Shown here piece by piece: positions 1 through 8,460 of a stretch of DNA of 64,000 nucleotides; position 1 is the stretch's first letter, and the number at the start of each line of letters is the position of its first letter. The translations under genes were made by a program, and so were the position numbers. The DNA lies in assembly GCF_037081835.1 (NCBI RefSeq), contig NZ_CP146516.1:829501-893500 (forward strand), written 5' to 3'. The stretch is from Spirobacillus cienkowskii. GTDB taxonomy: Bacteria; Bdellovibrionota_B; Oligoflexia; Silvanigrellales; Silvanigrellaceae. The notes beneath the pieces are model-generated. The model had not been told where the DNA came from and did not search any database. It was given only the letters and a program-made list of their open reading frames with translations.

Positions 1-55
1 ACACGCAAAAAAAAGTGATCTGTCTGAAGCTTCTGCAGAACAATTGAATAATTAA
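1..55 (+). CDS. tssB: C-terminal end of a T6SS sheath protein, probably TssB (partial)
   Basis: An open frame enters from the left edge and stops with TAA at 53-55, encoding a short polar tail (…SEASAEQLNN). It lies 15 bases upstream of tssC in the same orientation. TssB and TssC are almost always adjacent in that order and together form the contractile sheath. The assignment rests on position and on the acidic/polar tail, because the body of the protein is outside the window. Confidence 0.6.
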   Translation, partial: HAKKSDLSEASAEQLNN

Positions 56-70
56 AAAGGAGGCTTTAAC

Positions 71-1558
71 ATGAAAACTATTAGCGAAATTCAAGTCGAC
101 ACAGGCAAAAATATTAATTTAGAAAATCTACAAGAAAATATTCTTGATCAAGCTTTGGTATCAGCAAATTTAAATAAAAGCTCTGAACAAATTGGCAATG
201 CAAAAGATATGCTTGTGTTATTTGCAGATGAAGTCATTTCTGAGCGTATGTTTTTTAAAAAAAATATTTCAAATATGATAAGTCAACGCATTGCAGATAT
301 TGATGAAATTTTAACAAACCAAGTAAACGAAATTATTCATCACCCAGAATTTCAAAAGCTGGAGGCTTCCTGGCGTGGCTTGCATAATTTAGTGAAATAT
401 TCTGAGCCCGATGAAGCTTTAAAAGTTGCGATATTAGACGTTACAAAAGAAGATATTATGAGTGATGCAGATTCTGCGCCAGAGTTTGATGAAACTGGTT
501 TATTTAAACTTGTTTATGAAAACGAGTATGGCACTTTTGGTGGTACTCCATTTGGTTTATTGGTTGGTGATTATACTTTTGGAAAAGGCTTAGAAGAAAT
601 TGCTTGTATGAAAGCAATTTCTGCGGTGGCTGCCGCGGCGCATGCGCCATTTGTTGCCGCAGCAGAGCATGATTTATTTAATATTGATAGCTTTGAAAAT
701 CTTGATAAACCAAAACATCTTGGTAAATTATTTCAAACAGCCGAATATGGTGCTTGGAATAGTTTTCGATCTCAAGAAGATTCAAAATATATAACATTAA
801 CTCTTCCGCGTGTGATTATGCGTGAGCCATATGGCGGAAAAAATGGAATTCCTGTTAAAGAGTTTTATTTTGAAGAAGATTTAAATGGAACTGAGCACGA
901 AAAATATTTATGGGGAAATCCTGCGTTTTCTTTGGCAGAGCGCATGGTTGATTCTTACAGGCAATTTGGTTGGTTTTCTAATATTCGTGGTTCAGAAAAT
1001 GGTGGTACAGTTTCGCAATTGCCAATTCATACTTTTATCGATAACGAAGGCAAAGCTAATTTTAAAATTCCGGTAGAAACAGTGATTACGGATCGGAGAG
1101 AAAAAGAGCTGGATGATTTAGGATTTTTACCTTTGGTTTATAAAAGAGGGACAGATACCGCCACATTTTTTGGTTCTAAAACAATTCATAAACTTGAAGA
1201 ATACGATAATGATTTAGCAAATGCCAATGCGCAACTTTCTATTCAGTTACCTTACGTGATGGCGCTTTCTCGATTTGCTCATTATTTAAAAGTTATAATG
1301 CGCGATAAAATTGGTTCTTTTACAAATTTATCGGAAATTAGTTCGTATTTAAATAGATGGGTAACGCAATATGTTATTTTAAATGACGAAGCAAGTAATT
1401 ACACAAAAAGTTGTCACCCCTTAAGAGAAGCTAAAATTGATGTTGTTTCTGTGCCAGGAAAGGTAGGTGCTTATAAAGCAGTGATGTATTTACGACCACA
1501 TTTTTATTTAAATGAACTTACTGTTTCATTACGTTTAGTTACTGACTTAAATAAATAA
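71..1558 (+). CDS. tssC: T6SS contractile sheath large subunit TssC
   Basis: This 495-residue protein has the usual TssC length. Family landmarks include the EYGTFGGTPFGLLVGDYTF stretch near residues 155-175, the LPRVIMREPYG segment near 240, and a C-terminal domain ending in an RPHFYLNELTVSLRLV strand. TssC pairs with TssB to form the cytoplasmic sheath whose contraction drives the Hcp/VgrG needle. A strong ribosome site (aaggagg) precedes the ATG. It follows the probable tssB end and precedes the Hcp-like gene, so it is part of the rightward T6SS operon. Confidence 0.95.
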   Translation: MKTISEIQVDTGKNINLENLQENILDQALVSANLNKSSEQIGNAKDMLVLFADEVISERMFFKKNISNMISQRIADIDEILTNQVNEIIHHPEFQKLEASWRGLHNLVKYSEPDEALKVAILDVTKEDIMSDADSAPEFDETGLFKLVYENEYGTFGGTPFGLLVGDYTFGKGLEEIACMKAISAVAAAAHAPFVAAAEHDLFNIDSFENLDKPKHLGKLFQTAEYGAWNSFRSQEDSKYITLTLPRVIMREPYGGKNGIPVKEFYFEEDLNGTEHEKYLWGNPAFSLAERMVDSYRQFGWFSNIRGSENGGTVSQLPIHTFIDNEGKANFKIPVETVITDRREKELDDLGFLPLVYKRGTDTATFFGSKTIHKLEEYDNDLANANAQLSIQLPYVMALSRFAHYLKVIMRDKIGSFTNLSEISSYLNRWVTQYVILNDEASNYTKSCHPLREAKIDVVSVPGKVGAYKAVMYLRPHFYLNELTVSLRLVTDLNK

Positions 1559-1573
1559 TTTATAGGAGAAAAA

Positions 1574-2134
1574 ATGACAGCACGTATTTTGATGAAAATA
1601 AAAAATAAAGAAGGACATTTTTTAAATTCATATAATCAACATAAAGTAACTGAAGTTTTATTACTTACTGATCATAATCGGTTGCTTTTAGCGAATCCTG
1701 CAGATGATTTTCATAATTTTAATGAATATCAGTTTAGCGTAAAATATCACATAGAAGACGATAAATCTATAAATGAACTTTGTGGTGGAAAAACATTGGT
1801 AGATTGCGTTAAAATTGCGAAAGTTAATTTTAAAAATGATCCAAAAAATACAGGTAATGTTATTCCGTTACTAATGACGCAAATTGGATTATATAATTTT
1901 AATTTAAAAGTAACAAAAGATGAAGACTCAAGAACTGCTCTTTTTGTTTTTTCTCACTTAAGTGAATTGGATAGTAATGGTACTTCTACAGTAGTGCAAA
2001 AACACTTTATTGAAAAAGAGATGACAGCACCTCTTCAAAGAACGGAATATTTTGATGCTTCTACAAATTGCTCTATTACAGATCCTCCTAAAGGATTTAA
2101 TATCGATTTAGTACCAGACATCATTAAAGTGTAA
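1574..2134 (+). CDS. Probable T6SS tube protein, Hcp-like (TssD), divergent
   Basis: A 186-residue, beta-rich protein without signal peptide or membrane segment, preceded by a taggag ribosome site and placed directly between tssC and tssE, the normal place for hcp. Size is near that of Hcp proteins (about 160-180). I do not see a clear Hcp signature, and the N-terminus (MTARILMKIKNKEGHFL) only loosely resembles the first strand of Hcp. The call therefore leans on operon position and general character. The alternative is a T6SS-associated protein of unknown role. Confidence 0.5.
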   Translation: MTARILMKIKNKEGHFLNSYNQHKVTEVLLLTDHNRLLLANPADDFHNFNEYQFSVKYHIEDDKSINELCGGKTLVDCVKIAKVNFKNDPKNTGNVIPLLMTQIGLYNFNLKVTKDEDSRTALFVFSHLSELDSNGTSTVVQKHFIEKEMTAPLQRTEYFDASTNCSITDPPKGFNIDLVPDIIKV

Positions 2135-2174
2135 AATAAGTTTAAACTTAAATTTTTCAAATATATGGTTAACG

Positions 2175-2588
2175 ATGAAGAGACTCGATAATATTTTTTA
2201 CGGTTTACAAAAACAAAGTAAGGAAGATTTGTTTTTGTCTCTTTCTCGTAATCTTGATAATATTTTAAATACAAGAAGTTCTTTATCCTGTTCAGATTTT
2301 ATATCAAGTGAATTTTTATCGAGTATTTATTTTGGTGTTCCTAGTTTTACGCATCTTTCTATGAATTCTAAAAAAGATAAAGAAATACTATGTATCTCTA
2401 TTGAAAAAGCAATAGTTAACTTTGAAAATAGATTGCAAAATGTTATGGTTGAGTTTTGTAATTATGATAATTTAAAAAAAGAAGCAAAAATTGTTGTTTT
2501 TGGCGAATTTTTAAAGAATGAGGTGGTGGTTAACCTTGTTCTTAAAGTGGTGTTTTGGGAGTTTCTTGTTAATGTCAAAAAAGAATGA
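2175..2588 (+). CDS. tssE: T6SS baseplate subunit TssE (gp25-like)
   Basis: A 137-residue protein of TssE size. The gp25-like core is visible around residues 75-95, where an I-x-x-A-I-x-x-F-E-x-R-L pattern (IEKAIVNFENRL) is followed by a V-x-V-type strand. TssE is the phage T4 gp25 homologue and forms the baseplate wedge with TssF, TssG and TssK. It is followed by tssF, which starts inside its 3' end (17-base overlap), a sign of translational coupling. Confidence 0.8.
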   Translation: MKRLDNIFYGLQKQSKEDLFLSLSRNLDNILNTRSSLSCSDFISSEFLSSIYFGVPSFTHLSMNSKKDKEILCISIEKAIVNFENRLQNVMVEFCNYDNLKKEAKIVVFGEFLKNEVVVNLVLKVVFWEFLVNVKKE

Positions 2589-4320
2589 TAGCTCAAATTT
2601 TTTGAATACTTACCTTAATACTCTCAATAATTTAAGAAATAATGGTAAAATTTTTTCACAAGAAAATCCTGAGATAGCAAGTCATTTAAATTTAGCATTT
2701 AGACAAAGCAATGATCCAGAAACAGAGCGACTTATTGAATCTTTTGCTTATATGTTTGCAAATGTTGAAAGTAAATCTTTTTTGTTTCGCAATGAGTATT
2801 TTACAAATTTTATTGAAGGGTTTTTTCCTGAGCTCAATAATAAAATTCCTGCACTTTCTGTATTAAAAATTAGTTTAGATAAAAGTATTTTTTCAAAAGA
2901 AAAATTTGTAGAAAAAATTCCAAAATCAACTTTATTTTCTTGTAAAAATAGTAACGGAATCAATTGCTTTTTTACATCATTAGATCCGGAAATTTTACCC
3001 GCATCAATGCTAGTAAACTCTAATTTTAAAGAAATAAATAGTATAACAAGTCGTCATGCAATCGAATTGAATTTTGAAATGTTTTGCCCTGTATCTGTTT
3101 CACAAGACCATCCTTATTCAATACCTTTATATATAGACTCAGATTTTAACACTTCACTCGAAATTTTTGAAGCCTTATTTTCGAGTGAAGAGCCTATTCA
3201 AGTTTTTTTAGAGGATGAAAAAAAATATTATAAAATTTCAAGAGACAGTTTGTCTCATAATTTTAATAATTTATCTCACGGTATGCAAAAAAATTATTTG
3301 TATTTTTTTTATGATTTTATTAATTATTATCAAAAATATTTCTTTTTTAAATTAAATTTAAATATACCATGTACTCTAAACAAAAAATTTAAAATTTTAA
3401 TTCCTATTAAAAATAAGGAGCTAACAAATTTTCAAAGAATCGAGAATCAATTTATTCAATCTCATTGTATTCCTGTTGTCAATATTTTTGAAAAAAAACT
3501 AAAGCCTATTAAATGTAATAATGAAAAAAATGAGTATGAACTTAAGATCGCGGATTATTTAGAAGAAAATACCGAAATTTTAAAGCTTAATTCTGTTGTG
3601 ACATATGATTCAAATTCTGGAGAAAGTATTGCTATTCCTTCTTTCTATGATTTAGAAGAAAATAGTTCCCTAAAAGTATGGCATTCAAATTTGTATTGGT
3701 CAACAAGAAAAACTTTTTTAGATCATACAGAAAATAATTATTCTATATTTTTAAAAATATTTTCTTTAAAAGAAGAAGATAAAAATTCAAACTCGTTGGT
3801 TGATTATTTTTTTCCCACAGCAGATTGTACAAATGCAGATGAAGTTAATAATATTGCTCCCAATACCCAGTTTCAATGCCACTATGGTGTTATCTCATAC
3901 AAAAAAATTCAATCGCTATTTTGGCCCAAGTGTGGCAAGCGGCCGTTGGTTGGTAGTAATAGTATTGAGGCGCTTCATATTTTATTGAAGCTAAATTACG
4001 AATTGTTATCTCAAAAAATCTTAAACCCATTAGAATTAGTAAAAATAATTGATTTTATTTGTAATGACGAAAATCCCATTAAATCATTGATTAAAAATAT
4101 ATTATTTAATTCAAATGGATTTAGCTCAGAAGAAATTATTAAACAAAAAGTTATTGGTAATCAATCATTTTATGTACCAGGAATTTTGTATAAATTAAAA
4201 ATATTTAACAAAAATATAAATATTTCAGGCGTGCACTTTTTTATTAATTTTTTAAATTACTATTTTGATCAAATCAAGGATTTTAATAATTTTGTTAAAT
4301 TTGAAGTAGATTGGGTATGA
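2572..4320 (+). CDS. tssF: T6SS baseplate subunit TssF
   Basis: I chose the ATG at 2572 (582 aa), which gives MSKKNDSSNFLNTYL; the upstream in-frame extension lies inside tssE and is not needed. The N-terminal pattern F-S-x-E-N-P-E-I-A-S-H-L followed by D-P-E-T-E-R-L-I-E-S-F-A is the hallmark of TssF/VasA proteins. The C-terminal part contains IISYKKIQ and HILLKLNY-type segments. TssF2-TssG forms the core of each baseplate wedge. Its stop codon overlaps the tssG start (ATGA). Confidence 0.9.
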   Translation: MSKKNDSSNFLNTYLNTLNNLRNNGKIFSQENPEIASHLNLAFRQSNDPETERLIESFAYMFANVESKSFLFRNEYFTNFIEGFFPELNNKIPALSVLKISLDKSIFSKEKFVEKIPKSTLFSCKNSNGINCFFTSLDPEILPASMLVNSNFKEINSITSRHAIELNFEMFCPVSVSQDHPYSIPLYIDSDFNTSLEIFEALFSSEEPIQVFLEDEKKYYKISRDSLSHNFNNLSHGMQKNYLYFFYDFINYYQKYFFFKLNLNIPCTLNKKFKILIPIKNKELTNFQRIENQFIQSHCIPVVNIFEKKLKPIKCNNEKNEYELKIADYLEENTEILKLNSVVTYDSNSGESIAIPSFYDLEENSSLKVWHSNLYWSTRKTFLDHTENNYSIFLKIFSLKEEDKNSNSLVDYFFPTADCTNADEVNNIAPNTQFQCHYGVISYKKIQSLFWPKCGKRPLVGSNSIEALHILLKLNYELLSQKILNPLELVKIIDFICNDENPIKSLIKNILFNSNGFSSEEIIKQKVIGNQSFYVPGILYKLKIFNKNINISGVHFFINFLNYYFDQIKDFNNFVKFEVDWV

Positions 4321-5090
4321 ATATAAATAAATTGTATTTAGTTAATAATTTATCTTCTAAAATTGAAGATAATATGTTTGATAAAAATTTAAGAGATTTT
4401 TTGTCTTATGAAAATATTTTTTTTGACGAGAAGTGTTTTTCATCTTCTACACCCTATTTTTTTATAAAAAATAAAAATGGTTTTTGCTTTAAGCAAAGAA
4501 TGCCTTTAAATACTCACTTGCCAGATTTTATAGTTAATAATTTTAACTTGTATGAAAAAAATAATAAAAATATGGTAATTTCATTTTTAAAGATTTTTTT
4601 AAACGAAATATTATTCTTAAATTTTAAAACAGAAATTCAAAATAAAAGATATTTATACTCTATATCTAAAAATAATTTTAGTTTAACGAAAAATATTTTT
4701 AAAAGTAAAATGAGTGTGATTCATGTTTTTAAGAGATTTTTTAAAAATGAAATAATAATTGAAGAATTTATTCCAAAAAATGTTAATAATTCTTTTCAAT
4801 TTTCGTTAGGTTATTCTAATATATTTTCAAAAAATTATAAAAATAAATTTTCATTAGGTCAATCAGTTAAAGTTTTTTTATCTAGAATTTCTGTGACTGT
4901 TATTATTGATTGTGATGAAATAAATAATTTATCAGCGTTTTTAAATTATATTAATTTTAGTAATAATTTTATTGTTTTTTCATCAATGAAAAAAAATTCT
5001 AACAAAAAGTATAAGATAAAGTTTGTTTTAGAAAAAAATAAATGCATTTCTGCAGTTGTTTATCCAAGTGCTAGGGCATTATCAAAGTAA
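4317..5090 (+). CDS. tssG: T6SS baseplate subunit TssG
   Basis: The 257-residue product starts at the ATG overlapping the tssF stop (ATGA), more likely than the TTG two codons upstream. It is very rich in Asn, Lys, Phe and Ile, and sequence conservation with TssG is weak to the eye. A K-F-S-L-G-Q-S-V segment near residue 180 resembles the family's conserved L-G-x-x-x-x-L-G region. Position directly after tssF and before tssA, and length slightly below the usual 300-350, support TssG. It would complete the TssEFG wedge. Confidence 0.75.
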   Translation: MNINKLYLVNNLSSKIEDNMFDKNLRDFLSYENIFFDEKCFSSSTPYFFIKNKNGFCFKQRMPLNTHLPDFIVNNFNLYEKNNKNMVISFLKIFLNEILFLNFKTEIQNKRYLYSISKNNFSLTKNIFKSKMSVIHVFKRFFKNEIIIEEFIPKNVNNSFQFSLGYSNIFSKNYKNKFSLGQSVKVFLSRISVTVIIDCDEINNLSAFLNYINFSNNFIVFSSMKKNSNKKYKIKFVLEKNKCISAVVYPSARALSK

Positions 5091-5100
5091 GGCGAAGATT

Positions 5101-6183
5101 ATGCAAGAACAACAATTTAACTTAGATTTCAATACCGCAAAATTTGAAAGCTTGATAGAGCAAATTTCACAAGAGAATCCTTGTGGGCAAGATATTAGAA
5201 GACAAGAAATTTTTATACGTTTAAAGGATATTCGTAATAAAGTTTTGAATAATAATAATTTGGATGATATTTGGGTTAAAAAAAATAATGCGACAAACTC
5301 ATGGTTTGATGTTATTTCTCTTTGCGAAACAATACTCACTGATTATTCAAAAGATTTACAAGTTATATGCTATTATATTGAGGCAAAAATTAATGTTGAA
5401 GGTTTTTTTGGCTTAGCAGAATCCTTGTACTTATTTAAGCTTATTTGTGATCAATTTGGAGATTCTGTTTATCCAAAATGGGATATTGATAATATAGAAC
5501 AAGGATTGGTACCTTTTAAATGGATAGAAACTCATTTATTAGAGTTAATTAAAAATATTTCAATTGATTCAAATAAAATAAATTCAAATATGAATTCTAC
5601 AGCCTTTAGCAACTCTTGGGGAACTTATTTGCATGCCATAAAAGCTAGTAACACTTCGCTGAAAATGGAATTTGCAACTGCAATAAAAAAACAAGATCCT
5701 AATTATATAGGAGCATTGTCTCAAGCCTTGCTTTCGGTTGTTTCTAATATAGCCGAAATCGATGCAGTGTATCTTTCTAGGTTTTTAGATAAAGGATTAA
5801 GCATAAGTTTTACAGAGTCTATTGATTTGTGTAACCAAATTTTTGATTATTTACAGCAATATGCTAATAAACATGAATTTTCCGATGAAACTATACAAGA
5901 AGCCATAAATGAAACTTTTAGTGTTAAACAAATAACTAAACCTATTAGTTCTGGTGAATTTTCATCTGTAGAAGATGCATACAATTTGATTTCTCAGGCT
6001 AATACATATTTGTTAAAGCATGACTTTCATTCACCATCCCCTTATCTGATGAGAAGAGCGCTAGAATGGAGAAAAAAATCGTTATACGAAGTTTTTGTTG
6101 ATTTGTTTTCAACAACCTCTAATCCGCAAGAAATATTTACGCTTTTAGGCTTAACACACCTTGATGAAAAAGAGTTTGATTAA
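5101..6183 (+). CDS. tssA: T6SS assembly cap/baseplate protein TssA (ImpA domain)
   Basis: I chose the ATG at 5101, with aaggcgaag just upstream, over a TTG inside tssG; this gives 360 aa. The N-terminal ImpA region is clear: I-S-x-E-N-P-C-G-x-D-I-R near residue 17, then W-F-D-V-I-S-L-C-E-T-I-L and L-Q-V-I-C-Y-Y-I-E-A. The C-terminal HSPSPYLMRRALEWRKKSL element and the final LLGL resemble the short TssA type. TssA primes baseplate and tube/sheath polymerisation. It follows tssG by 10 bases. Confidence 0.9.
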   Translation: MQEQQFNLDFNTAKFESLIEQISQENPCGQDIRRQEIFIRLKDIRNKVLNNNNLDDIWVKKNNATNSWFDVISLCETILTDYSKDLQVICYYIEAKINVEGFFGLAESLYLFKLICDQFGDSVYPKWDIDNIEQGLVPFKWIETHLLELIKNISIDSNKINSNMNSTAFSNSWGTYLHAIKASNTSLKMEFATAIKKQDPNYIGALSQALLSVVSNIAEIDAVYLSRFLDKGLSISFTESIDLCNQIFDYLQQYANKHEFSDETIQEAINETFSVKQITKPISSGEFSSVEDAYNLISQANTYLLKHDFHSPSPYLMRRALEWRKKSLYEVFVDLFSTTSNPQEIFTLLGLTHLDEKEFD

Positions 6184-6213
6184 CAAATATTTAAAATTTA
6201 AAAAGAGATATTT

Positions 6214-6618
6214 ATGATGATGAAAACAGATGCTAATTTTAATTTTTATATAACCCATGGTATGCTAATTTATGAACTAGCAAAATTAAAGAACAAGAGT
6301 TATTCGGACATTTTTTCAATAGTTGGACCCAGATCTATTTTTAATGAAATAGTGCAAGGAAAACGTTTGTTAAATTCACAACAAATAGCAAAAATTTGCC
6401 ATCTCTTTGAAGTTGATGAAAGTATATTTAATTCAGAACAGGCTGCAGTTATTGAAAAAAATCATCCAAACTCAATGAGTAGTTTTGACCAAGAAGAAAA
6501 ATTACCATTTGATCAAAATTTAATGCGTTCAAATTATGAGGAAATGGAAAATATTCAAAAACCTGATTTTACTTTTTCCAACGATCAAGAAGACGTAAAT
6601 TTTAATGAAAAATGGTAG
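6214..6618 (+). CDS. Small helix-turn-helix-like protein ending the tss operon
   Basis: A 134-residue protein downstream of tssA (30-base gap, aaagaga ribosome site). Residues about 15-70 read like an XRE/HigA-type HTH: L-A-K-L-K-N-K-S-Y-S-D-I-F, a turn, R-S-I-F-N-E-I-V-Q-G-K-R, then Q-Q-I-A-K-I-C-H-L-F-E-V-D-E-S-I-F. The second half is acidic, Asn/Gln-rich and probably disordered. It could regulate the locus or be a structural adaptor; nothing decides between these. It has no recognised T6SS family name. Confidence 0.6.
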   Translation: MMMKTDANFNFYITHGMLIYELAKLKNKSYSDIFSIVGPRSIFNEIVQGKRLLNSQQIAKICHLFEVDESIFNSEQAAVIEKNHPNSMSSFDQEEKLPFDQNLMRSNYEEMENIQKPDFTFSNDQEDVNFNEKW

Positions 6619-7008
6619 TTTCTTTTATTTTGTAAATAAATACATTATTAATAGTGCTCTCTATTTTTAAAACTTATGTTAACAACAATAAAAAAAAGAA
6701 AATGACGTCACATTTCAACACTTACCATCACAAGTGACGGCTGTTTTTGAAAGTGCAATAAAGAATTAAAAACAAGCTTAAGTCACCAAAAGATTGGAAA
6801 ACAATACTTTTTATGTCTCATAAAACGTTCGTTTTCACTGGGCTGTACTTGTTCATATTTTTAGGTTTAATTTGGACGCTATACGTCCAATTAAAATGAA
6901 TTTGGGATTATGTTTAGATTAGCCTTGAAATATCCTCTGATTTTTTTATCTAAATTCGAGTGACTCGGAAATTTCTGCGGTTAGTGTTTACAACCCTATA
7001 TTATAAAT
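6619..7008. other. Intergenic region between the rightward tss operon and the inserted genes
   Basis: About 390 bases without a convincing gene. It holds a short perfect inverted repeat, TTGGACG-ctata-CGTCCAA (6872-6890), not followed by a T-run, so it is not a textbook terminator. The segment is slightly richer in G and C than its neighbours and may be a remnant of older inserted DNA, but no coding trace was recognised. Confidence 0.4.
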
Positions 7009-7905
7009 TTAAATTTTTTCAAGTTTTAATAATTTTAATAATTTTTCTTTTGTTTTTATACCAAAAACAAGTATGTAAATACCTAATAATATAAATATAG
7101 TAGCAATTATTTTATAAAATCCCACATCTTCATTAAATATCATATTTGCAGATAAAATCCCAAATATTGGTATGAGTAATGAAATTGGTGCTATCAATGT
7201 TGCTTCATATTTTTTCATCAACATATTCCAAATCCAATATCCAAGAAGTGTCGTAATATAAGCTTGAAAACATATTGAAAATATAGCTTGAAAATTTAAA
7301 GAATGAATTAAATTTAAAAAGGGAGCATTACCTTTTGTTAAATATGTAATAATAAAAAGGGGTAGAGCAGAAAATATACTAGACCAAATTATAAATGACA
7401 TCATTTCTACTGGTTTGTATTTTTTCACTATGATATTGCATAAACTCCAACTAAATGCTGCAATTATAATTAATATTCCACCAAATAATGAAGATTTCTC
7501 ATTTCTAAAATAAAGCGCAACAATTAATCCTAATATTGCTATGAACATTCCAATATACTGTATAAATTTTATTCTTTCTTTAAATAAAAATGAAGATAAA
7601 ATAATAGTGAAAAAAGCACTGAACTGTAATAATAATGAAGCTGTCCCAGGTGTTAATCCAACAAATATTGCTAAATTTGCAATACCCCACAATCCAATTC
7701 CAAATATTATTCCATATATAGCAATAATATATGTTTTAATATTTGGTTTTTTAATAAAAAAGCACAAAGGAAAAGCACATAAAGAAAATCTAAATGCAGT
7801 TAATAAAAAAGGATCTAAATGTTTTAATCCTATACCAATTACAGAGTAATTGGTTCCCCATATTATTGCAACCATAAGAGCTAATAAAAAATCTTTTTTT
7901 TGCAT
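7009..7905 (-). CDS. EamA/DMT-family membrane transporter
   Basis: A 298-residue protein with about ten hydrophobic helices arranged as two EamA repeats. The first begins A-I-I-W-G-T-N-Y-S-V-I near residue 14, where W-G is the typical EamA signature, and the second begins A-A-F-S-W-S-L-C-N-I-I near residue 150. The family exports amino acids and other metabolites across the inner membrane; the substrate cannot be told. A good aaaagg ribosome site lies upstream. It sits between the two T6SS halves, next to a broken gene and an IS element, and is probably cargo rather than part of the secretion system. Confidence 0.85.
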   Translation of the reverse strand: MQKKDFLLALMVAIIWGTNYSVIGIGLKHLDPFLLTAFRFSLCAFPLCFFIKKPNIKTYIIAIYGIIFGIGLWGIANLAIFVGLTPGTASLLLQFSAFFTIILSSFLFKERIKFIQYIGMFIAILGLIVALYFRNEKSSLFGGILIIIAAFSWSLCNIIVKKYKPVEMMSFIIWSSIFSALPLFIITYLTKGNAPFLNLIHSLNFQAIFSICFQAYITTLLGYWIWNMLMKKYEATLIAPISLLIPIFGILSANMIFNEDVGFYKIIATIFILLGIYILVFGIKTKEKLLKLLKLEKI

Positions 7906-7978
7906 TCGTAACCTTTTAATATAGATTTACTATATGTTATTTTTTAAATTAAATTATTATTTAATTTATATTTTTGTT

Positions 7979-8394
7979 CTAAACAGGTTTGACACCATTA
8001 TAAACAAAATCATCGAATTGTGCTGGTCGCCAAGTATCATTTCTTTCGTAATAGTTAAGTACAACCGAAATTTTTTGTTCATTAATGAAACAATCGCATC
8101 TTTAAGAGTAATCGAACTGATTAATGGTACTATGCCATGACAAAAAGAATTCAATTCAGGTAAGTATTTTTTAATATCTGAGCCTTTAAATATATGATGA
8201 CAATATTTACCAACTTTATCTTTTACAAGATCATTACCTAAGCCAGAATGATTTACAAGAGGTACTGAATTTGAATTAATAATATGATTAACTCTTAATT
8301 TTAATTCTGCATAGAAAGTAGCTTGCAGTAAATTATCTATGACAGTAACAGAATCATAATGATATTCTTGTTGATTTGTCTTAATTTGAAACAT
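7979..8394 (-). pseudogene. Frameshifted small gene of unknown function
   Basis: The frame starts at the ATG at 8394 (tggag upstream) and reads well to about 8100 (…FCHGIVPLISSITLKDA). It then drifts into an unlikely sequence ending at 7966. The frame two bases over is open from about 8093 to a TAG at 7979 and reads naturally: F-I-N-E-Q-K-I-S-V-V-L-N-Y-Y-E-R-N-D-T-W, then R-P-A-Q-F-D-D-F-V-Y-N-G-V-K-P-V. I infer a single indel near 8070-8100. The protein family is not recognised. An IS982-type element lies 66 bases upstream. Confidence 0.6.
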
Positions 8395-8460
8395 ATTAAC
8401 TCCATTCAAGATTTTGAATATAAAAAATAGATTACCAATTAATATATTTTATATTAATTA

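Noticed and set aside
2035-2274. Minus-strand 79-residue frame across the hcp-like/tssE junction.
   Set aside because: Antisense to two co-directional tss genes with good contexts.
6619-7008. Possible RNA gene or riboswitch in the slightly GC-richer gap, because of the TTGGACG/CGTCCAA stem.
   Set aside because: Only one short stem and no recognisable conserved core.
7541-7849. Plus-strand frame opposite the EamA gene.
   Set aside because: Antisense shadow of a clear membrane transporter.
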